In this document: positions 57,615-61,963 of the stretch, piece by piece
How the letters are laid out: the number at the start of each line of letters is the position of its first letter
How positions within the stretch are numbered: position 1 is the stretch's first letter
Origin: a virus
IMG/VR virus record: IMGVR_UViG_3300018080_000189
Location: 1 to 61,963 of that record
Length of the DNA: 61,963 bases
Reading direction: 5' to 3' (one strand)
Made by a program: the position numbers and the translations under genes
The notes under the pieces: generated by a model
Told to the model about the DNA's origin: nothing
Database searches by the model: none
Seen by the model: only the letters and a program-made list of their open reading frames with translations

Positions 57615-58007
57615 ATGACCTATAAAGAGATTATCATTAACTTCATGAAAGAGAAAAACAAGATAATCAAAAAACATACTAAAATGTCTCTATTAAACAA
57701 AGCAGACTACGATGAACTGTCCACCTGGTCAGAGTATGAATTCAGCGTAATAGCATATAAACTACAGAATACATCAAGAGGAACCTGCCCGTGGTGCATG
57801 AATACTAGATTTAAATGTGATGAGTGTGGATATGGTAGACGCCATGGGATATGTGTATATTATAGGTCGAGATTTTGTACAATATCTACTATAATGGCAG
57901 TACACGCGTTGTGCATACCTGACTTACCAGATATGCAAGCGTTAGTGAATAAAACAAGACATGAGATAGTTGATAAGAGCTATCAAACACAAGGAGAACA
58001 GATATGA
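57615..58007 (+). CDS. CPWC-family zinc protein, copy 1 (130 aa)
   Basis: Start chosen at 57615, seven bases after GAGGG. Family plan: helix F-M-K-E-K-N-K-I-I-K-K-H-T, then W-S-E-Y, then C-P-W-C, C-D-E-C, G-Y-G-R-R-H-G-I-C. Five Cys and one His could bind one or two zinc ions. Four copies are encoded in 2.5 kb. I recognise no known domain. First gene of the right early operon; it overlaps the next by 4 bases. Confidence 0.7.
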   Translation: MTYKEIIINFMKEKNKIIKKHTKMSLLNKADYDELSTWSEYEFSVIAYKLQNTSRGTCPWCMNTRFKCDECGYGRRHGICVYYRSRFCTISTIMAVHALCIPDLPDMQALVNKTRHEIVDKSYQTQGEQI

Positions 58008-58390
58008 CCTATAAACAAATCATACTAGATTTTATGCGGGAGAAAAACGCGATAATACACAAACACACAAGGCTATTGATAGCAACCAAGCCAGATATGG
58101 ATGAGTTAAAGAGCTGGCCTGAATCGGAACACGAGTTCATAGCAGGATGCATAGAATTGAGTCCGTCAGGTATGTGTCCCTGGTGTATAAAAGAAAGTAA
58201 ATACCACATAAAGACGTGTAGCAAATGTAGTTATGGTAAGCGGCATGGGAAGTGTGTGGATATCAAGTCTAGGTGGAAAAGGATAGTACATAAACTCGCA
58301 CAAAAGAACTTAACCACGATGGAAATACCGGAACTTACACGTCTGGTAACCATTACGAGAGAAAAAATCTACAAAGGAGGCAAACACTAA
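58004..58390 (+). CDS. CPWC-family zinc protein, copy 2 (128 aa)
   Basis: Same plan as copy 1: M-T-Y-K-Q-I-I-L-D-F-M-R-E-K-N, K-P-D-M-D-E-L, then C-P-W-C, C-S-K-C and Y-G-K-R-H-G-K-C. Translationally coupled to copy 1 (ATGA) and immediately followed by copy 3. Sequence divergence between copies suggests an old expansion with retained metal ligands. Confidence 0.7.
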   Translation: MTYKQIILDFMREKNAIIHKHTRLLIATKPDMDELKSWPESEHEFIAGCIELSPSGMCPWCIKESKYHIKTCSKCSYGKRHGKCVDIKSRWKRIVHKLAQKNLTTMEIPELTRLVTITREKIYKGGKH

Positions 58391-58822
58391 ATGAAATACC
58401 AAACCATTCTATTAAGATTCATGGCCGAAAAGAACACCATCGTGCGTAAACACACCCGAATGTTGGTAGCGACCAAACCCGATATGGATGAGATCCGTAC
58501 CTGGCCAGAATCAATGTGTAAGAAAGCGTTGGTCGCGCTCCATTCTGCCTGGGACAACCGGATGTGCCCCTGGTGCATACTATCCGAGAACTGTGACGAA
58601 TGCACGTATGCAAAACGACATGAACAATGTACCGAGGGCGCACTGGTAAACTCCACATCTAGGTATGGTAAAATATACCACCGATTGGGGAATTCTGGTA
58701 TCTGTAGTCTGGCCGGTATGCGGGAATTAGTCGATAAATACAAATGGATATTAGCCAGAAAATTAGCCAAGGAGATTCGCTCGGCATACAAACTCAAATT
58801 AGGTAGCGCAGGTGGAAATTAA
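58391..58822 (+). CDS. CPWC-family zinc protein, copy 3 (143 aa)
   Basis: K-P-D-M-D-E-I-R-T-W-P-E-S, C-P-W-C, C-D-E-C, Y-A-K-R-H-E-Q-C, with a longer basic C-terminal helix than copies 1 and 2. The ribosome site AAAGGAGG lies at the end of copy 2. Shares more with copy 2 (A-T-K-P-D-M-D-E) than with copies 1 and 4. Confidence 0.7.
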   Translation: MKYQTILLRFMAEKNTIVRKHTRMLVATKPDMDEIRTWPESMCKKALVALHSAWDNRMCPWCILSENCDECTYAKRHEQCTEGALVNSTSRYGKIYHRLGNSGICSLAGMRELVDKYKWILARKLAKEIRSAYKLKLGSAGGN

Positions 58823-59272
58823 TCAGATTTGTGTGAAATCGAAAATCAGCCGATTTTGTCCCTATTATATAATATAGGGTACAAGGGTTTGCAAGATGAA
58901 ATTTTCTGCTATAGTATTGATTTTGTGTAAAACGGTTGCGCAGTATTTCAGGGGTCTGACAAATTTGGCCAAATTCTTGAGGTAAAATTGACATTCGGAT
59001 TCCACAAAAATGCAAGAATTTGACAAAACTTGCACAAAATTGACATTTTAAAATTCCTCAGTTACATAAACTTGTGCAAAATTTCAGCGAAGGTGCAAAA
59101 TCGAGGTGGTTTTTAAGAGTGAATTGCACATAATTTCACTTGCATAAATGTGGAATCTTGCACAAACGTGAAATTACTTGCACAAAATTGACATTTTTAG
59201 CATTTTGGCCGAGGGGCTGTACTACAAAAATATTTGATTATTGTGATTATTAGAAAGGAGGATATTAACACA
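58823..59272. repeat. Iteron-like AT-rich control region
   Basis: No gene is present. A 22-base repeat (core ACTTGCACAAAATTGACATT) is exact at 59028-59049 and 59176-59197; shorter variants (AAAATTGACATT near 58985, TTGCACATAATTTCAC near 59124, CTTGTGCAAAATTTC near 59071) are dispersed between. Several TTGACA hexamers are embedded, one with a 17-base spacer to TACATA near 59063. CCCTAT/ATAGGG is a small hairpin near 58860-58880, just after copy 3. Fits an operator array for the HTH protein encoded next, or a replication origin. Confidence 0.6.
59217..59229 (+). repeat. Second copy of the 13-base element
   Basis: CTGTACTACAAAA as at 57519-57531. It lies between the iteron region and the HTH gene, 44 bases before its ATG. 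Confidence 0.4.
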
Positions 59273-59686
59273 ATGGAAGACAAAAACCTAGAGCTGGATA
59301 TGGGCGAGGAAGTCTCTGTCGAGCGGTTAAAAGAGCCCGGGGTGCTACGTCGGTGCCTGGTGATGAGTAGTAAAGCTAAGTTTTTGGTACAATCTACCGA
59401 CATAGTGGTGTCGCGGCGTACTACTCTCCAGAACTTTATGGATGACAATGAACTGTCACAAAAACAAACCGCTGATATCATTGGCGTATCGGAATCGACC
59501 ATGAGCCGATACATGACTGGTAAGACCACAATACCGGCTAGTTGCTTTTCGCGTTTGGGCATTACCGTGAGTTCGACAGTGATGCAGAAACAGGAAAAAC
59601 GCGATAGATTAGCTGAGGTGTTGGAGGCGCTGACCAAGAACGTAAAGGAATTGAAGAACATTATTCGTGATGAAGGGGAGGAGTAA
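59273..59686 (+). CDS. HTH (Cro/C1-type) transcriptional regulator (137 aa)
   Basis: Start at 59273 after AAAGGAGG. Residues 50-88 are an HTH_3 helix set: T-L-Q-N-F-M-D-D-N-E-L-S-Q-K-Q-T-A-D-I-I, then S-E-S-T-M-S-R-Y-M-T-G-K. The C-terminal helix (105-137) is charged and probably dimerises. It likely binds the repeats directly upstream and autoregulates. It lies between copies 3 and 4 of the CPWC family. No peptidase domain, so not a LexA-type repressor. Confidence 0.8.
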   Translation: MEDKNLELDMGEEVSVERLKEPGVLRRCLVMSSKAKFLVQSTDIVVSRRTTLQNFMDDNELSQKQTADIIGVSESTMSRYMTGKTTIPASCFSRLGITVSSTVMQKQEKRDRLAEVLEALTKNVKELKNIIRDEGEE

Positions 59687-59692
59687 ACTACA

Positions 59693-60097
59693 ATGGCGCG
59701 TAAATGGAACAAATTAATGCTGGAGTTTATGAAAGAGAAGAACTCCATTATCAAAACACATACCGATGGGATCACTATACTCAATGACGAGGATCTAGCT
59801 GAACTATCCACATGGTCAGAATACAAAAGCAAGAAGTTCCTGGTTAATATCGTGGCTTGGCATGATAGTCGGATCTGTCCTTGGTGTACGCTATCCCCCA
59901 AGCGTAATAACAACTGTGCTAAGTGCTCGTATGGTAAGCGTCATGGTAAATGTAATGACGAAGGATCTACATATAGTAATATACTCGAATTACTGCCAAG
60001 ACACGCTATTACTGGTATATTTGCAATAAAGAGTCTAGTATTCAGATATGAGCTACTCATAGATAACGAGATCGAAAGGGGGCGTAAAACAAAATGA
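59693..60097 (+). CDS. CPWC-family zinc protein, copy 4 (134 aa)
   Basis: Shares F-M-K-E-K-N-S-I-I, L-S-T-W-S-E-Y, C-P-W-C, C-A-K-C and Y-G-K-R-H-G-K-C with the three upstream copies, and is closest to copy 1 in the W-S-E-Y segment. GGGGAGGAG upstream. Separated from the others by the control region and HTH gene, so it may be expressed in a different regime. Confidence 0.7.
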   Translation: MARKWNKLMLEFMKEKNSIIKTHTDGITILNDEDLAELSTWSEYKSKKFLVNIVAWHDSRICPWCTLSPKRNNNCAKCSYGKRHGKCNDEGSTYSNILELLPRHAITGIFAIKSLVFRYELLIDNEIERGRKTK

Positions 60098-60714
60098 AAC
60101 ACCTAAAACTATTATCAACACTGGTAATGAGTGGGTATCTCCCCACACTAAAACAAACCACTGAGGTAGTGCATCTGGACTGGTCCATATCTAAATGTCA
60201 TAAAGCTATCATAACCAGCTCCGACGTAGTTACCTACAACCCAACCGACGGGTCACAAACCAAAACCCCTATCAAGAACGTCCGCGCTATACGGCACACG
60301 AACACGGTTCAATATCCGGAACTACCGCCTGCATTCAAACACCCTCCCAAATCCGATCCATTAGCGTGGTCAGTTATCTGTATCCGCGCAATGCTGCACA
60401 AGGTGAATCTGGAGAGTGCACGACTCTGGGAATGCTCGTTGGTAACGGCGATTGAGCTGGATCATTCGTGTAAGTGTCTGAGAGTGGTAATGTCGCGGCT
60501 CTGGGAACGATTGGGGGTGCATGCGCGTCATGAGTTTCTGAATGAATTATGGACTCGGTATTGTACGTGTTTGGGGAGGTTGAAAGCGGATCGGAGATAT
60601 GCTCAGATTGCGTTATATGATGGGGTGAATCAAGAGTATCCGATAGGGATTAGGACTGAGAGTAGGGCGAAAGTGCTTGGCGGGCCGTTGGTGTTATATA
60701 AACATAAATCATAA
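60094..60714 (+). CDS. Hypothetical protein (206 aa)
   Basis: Overlaps copy 4 by 4 bases and has AAAGGGGG upstream. Mixed alpha/beta, with R-L-W-E-C-S-L-V-T-A-I-E-L-D-H and four Cys in the second half. The final third is more GC-rich. Function unknown. Confidence 0.6.
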   Translation: MKHLKLLSTLVMSGYLPTLKQTTEVVHLDWSISKCHKAIITSSDVVTYNPTDGSQTKTPIKNVRAIRHTNTVQYPELPPAFKHPPKSDPLAWSVICIRAMLHKVNLESARLWECSLVTAIELDHSCKCLRVVMSRLWERLGVHARHEFLNELWTRYCTCLGRLKADRRYAQIALYDGVNQEYPIGIRTESRAKVLGGPLVLYKHKS

Positions 60715-60740
60715 ACCATTAACAGGAGGTAAAATCAACA

Positions 60741-60941
60741 ATGAAACACATCATAATCACAATCGTACTAACACTATCTTTATTCTTCGTATTCGCAGGT
60801 ACGTATTCCTGCATTCACAATATAAATTCCAACCGCGACCTGATCAATGCGGTACTGACTCTCTGCCCTGATAGCTATGTAGTCGAGGTGTTAGAGGACG
60901 ACCCTAACCGCATACTGCTCAGTATCGAGAAAGGAGAGTAA
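60741..60941 (+). CDS. Small exported or membrane-anchored protein (66 aa)
   Basis: AGGAGG before the ATG. Residues 4-20 are hydrophobic (I-I-I-T-I-V-L-T-L-S-L-F-F-V-F-A), followed by G-T-Y-S-C, a possible signal-cleavage or weak lipobox region. The polar tail is acidic. Function unknown. Confidence 0.55.
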   Translation: MKHIIITIVLTLSLFFVFAGTYSCIHNINSNRDLINAVLTLCPDSYVVEVLEDDPNRILLSIEKGE

Positions 60942-60946
60942 TCACC

Positions 60947-61123
60947 ATGGATGCATTCATAAGACATTTTATAGTCTGGCTTGGTCTAGCGGCCGGGGGT
61001 GCCACCTACACCTACCTAACCCATGATATATCTTGGGCTTGTTATGCTCGTGATTGCTATTTCACGGGCACCGGTGTGTTCTCTATTTGGCTTATTAACA
61101 ATATTTTATGGAAGGAAGGGTAG
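60947..61123 (+). CDS. Small membrane protein (58 aa)
   Basis: ATG at 60947 after AAAGGAGAG. Two hydrophobic segments (about 7-24 and 40-54) flank a loop with two Cys. Probably an inner-membrane protein; could be a holin-like or exclusion protein. The next gene's ribosome site lies in its last codons. Confidence 0.55.
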   Translation: MDAFIRHFIVWLGLAAGGATYTYLTHDISWACYARDCYFTGTGVFSIWLINNILWKEG

Positions 61124-61131
61124 TAGTCATT

Positions 61132-61575
61132 ATGTCTATCGATCTTAAATATTTCGTATTAAAACCCAGATCCAAATACCCAGGCGACCCGTATGCTCAC
61201 GCCTCTCGCTGTGCTCTACTATCGTTTGCCATCCACATAGACAAAACCAACCCGGACCTGGCCCGCGAGTTACGCATCTGGGTAGAGGAAGAATCCCGGC
61301 TGGAGAATGAGCTTATACGGGAGCAGGACAAAGACAACGAAGGCCCTGAGTGCTCGCCCTATGTGGATTATCTCGGCACTCCTATCTACGAAGGCTCCAA
61401 GGTCAAATTCAGTGACGGGGATGTCGGTACCGTAATGATCCGCAAACATATCAAGGAAGACGACGCACGCTGGGTAATTAAACTATTGGATGTCCCTATA
61501 TTCTTTAAACTATCAGAAATGGGCGGTAAAGTTGTGGTGGTTGATGACGGCGATGCCCCACCGAGAAAGGAGTAG
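61132..61575 (+). CDS. Conserved-type phage protein (147 aa)
   Basis: Start at 61132 after AAGGAAGGG; the earlier ATG at 61108 has no site. K-Y-F-V-L-K-P-R-S-K and A-H-A-S-R-C-A-L-L-S-F-A resemble a small protein found in many phages, of unknown role. Residues 95-147 form a beta-rich tail (D-G-D-V-G-T-V) that may be an SH3-like unit. Confidence 0.65.
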   Translation: MSIDLKYFVLKPRSKYPGDPYAHASRCALLSFAIHIDKTNPDLARELRIWVEEESRLENELIREQDKDNEGPECSPYVDYLGTPIYEGSKVKFSDGDVGTVMIRKHIKEDDARWVIKLLDVPIFFKLSEMGGKVVVVDDGDAPPRKE

Positions 61576-61579
61576 CCCA

Positions 61580-61792
61580 ATGAAACAACCTAAATACCTA
61601 AACGAATGGGTGAATGAACTATTGTCGAAAATCAACACCAACGACAAATCTACCTCTCAGATATGCGCATTCATGCTTGGCCTCAGTCTTTGTGCCCTTG
61701 ACGGTATCAAATCAATCGACTTATGCTGGAAAGAGCATGGGTATAATGTACAACACACAGTTAAACCACATATTAAGGTAGAATTCAAATAG
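61580..61792 (+). CDS. Hypothetical protein (70 aa)
   Basis: Start at 61580, seven bases after AAAGGAG; the longer frame reads through the previous gene. Helical N-terminal two-thirds, Cys and His near the end. Last gene of the right operon, directly before the terminator. Function unknown. Confidence 0.6.
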   Translation: MKQPKYLNEWVNELLSKINTNDKSTSQICAFMLGLSLCALDGIKSIDLCWKEHGYNVQHTVKPHIKVEFK

Positions 61793-61808
61793 CCCCCCCC
61801 CGTCGTCC

Positions 61809-61856
61809 AGGGCGACCAACACCGGATTTAACCTCCAAATGGTCGCCCTTTCTATA
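61809..61856 (+). terminator. Rho-independent terminator of the right operon
   Basis: AGGGCGACCA (61809-61818) pairs with TGGTCGCCCT (61840-61849) across a 21-base loop, followed by TTCTATATTT. Preceded by a run of eight or more C. It ends plus-strand transcription near the window edge. Confidence 0.75.
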
Positions 61857-61963
61857 TTTGTTCAGTTTTTTACCACCCTCAAACCCTTACCAGGCGTGGC
61901 CCTGTTCACTTATTAACCTCCCCCTGTTCAATTTTTATACACGAAAACCGCGAGTCTGCGATC
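61857..61963. other. Right-end non-coding region
   Basis: No gene. TGTTCA followed by a T-run occurs twice (61860 and 61925). The last five bases CGATC equal the first five of the window, which could be an assembly overlap of a circular or terminally redundant molecule, or chance. No long terminal repeat is visible. Confidence 0.35.

Noticed and set aside
1-61963. tRNA genes, integrase, transposase, reverse transcriptase (DGR)
   Set aside because: Looked for cloverleaf-like stretches and for typical motifs in the translated frames; none was convincing.

Overview
This 62-kb window reads as the essentially complete genome of a tailed bacteriophage with siphovirus-type gene content. The evidence is a lambda-like head module (Nu1-like small terminase, GpA-family large terminase, gpW, lambda-family portal, S49 protease with a nested scaffold, gpD-like decoration, gpE-like capsid), then a tail module with tail-tube protein, a tail-assembly chaperone with a -1 frameshift, and a 916-residue tape measure. 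I see no integrase, no tRNA and no rRNA. The host cannot be named. Strong AGGAGG-type ribosome sites and a membrane-anchored lytic transglycosylase fit a bacterium, possibly Gram-negative.

Layout. (1) 1-480: repeat-rich non-coding end. (2) 480-5275, plus strand: an AT-rich operon of about 20 very small genes (membrane peptides and hypotheticals), ending in a terminator and a sigma-70 region-2-like gene. (3) 5276-5726: convergent, non-coding, with a perfect 25-bp inverted repeat. (4) 5727-22714, minus strand: replication, recombination, lysis and regulation (UDG-DNA polymerase fusion, lytic transglycosylase, ERCC4 nuclease, RecA-like ATPase, RecB-like nuclease, SSB-like protein, DinG-like helicase, two more sigma factors), mixed with many small Cys-rich proteins and a sulfotransferase. 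(5) 22699-29941, minus strand: a sugar-modification cluster with a GT2 enzyme resembling polypeptide GalNAc-transferases, a second GT-A enzyme, two GT4 enzymes and a methyltransferase. (6) 30217-57483, minus strand: virion genes, transcribed terminase to head to tail. Four of these proteins carry very long Ser/Thr-only tracts alternating with jelly-roll-like or other beta-rich modules. (7) 57484-61963, plus strand: a second early operon with four paralogous CPWC zinc-type proteins, an HTH regulator behind an iteron-like region, and a final terminator.

If the ends join, the plus-strand operons at the right and left ends form one continuous early block opposite a 52-kb minus-strand block. Divergence is then near 57.5 kb and convergence near 5.4 kb.

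The most striking inference is a phage-encoded mucin-like surface. Virion proteins with more than 1,400 Ser/Thr-dominated residues in total sit in one genome with a DxH-type GalNAc-transferase-like enzyme, further glycosyltransferases, methyltransferases and a sulfotransferase. I infer that these decorate the Ser/Thr tracts with O-glycans. The sequence shows the parts; the chemistry is not demonstrated.
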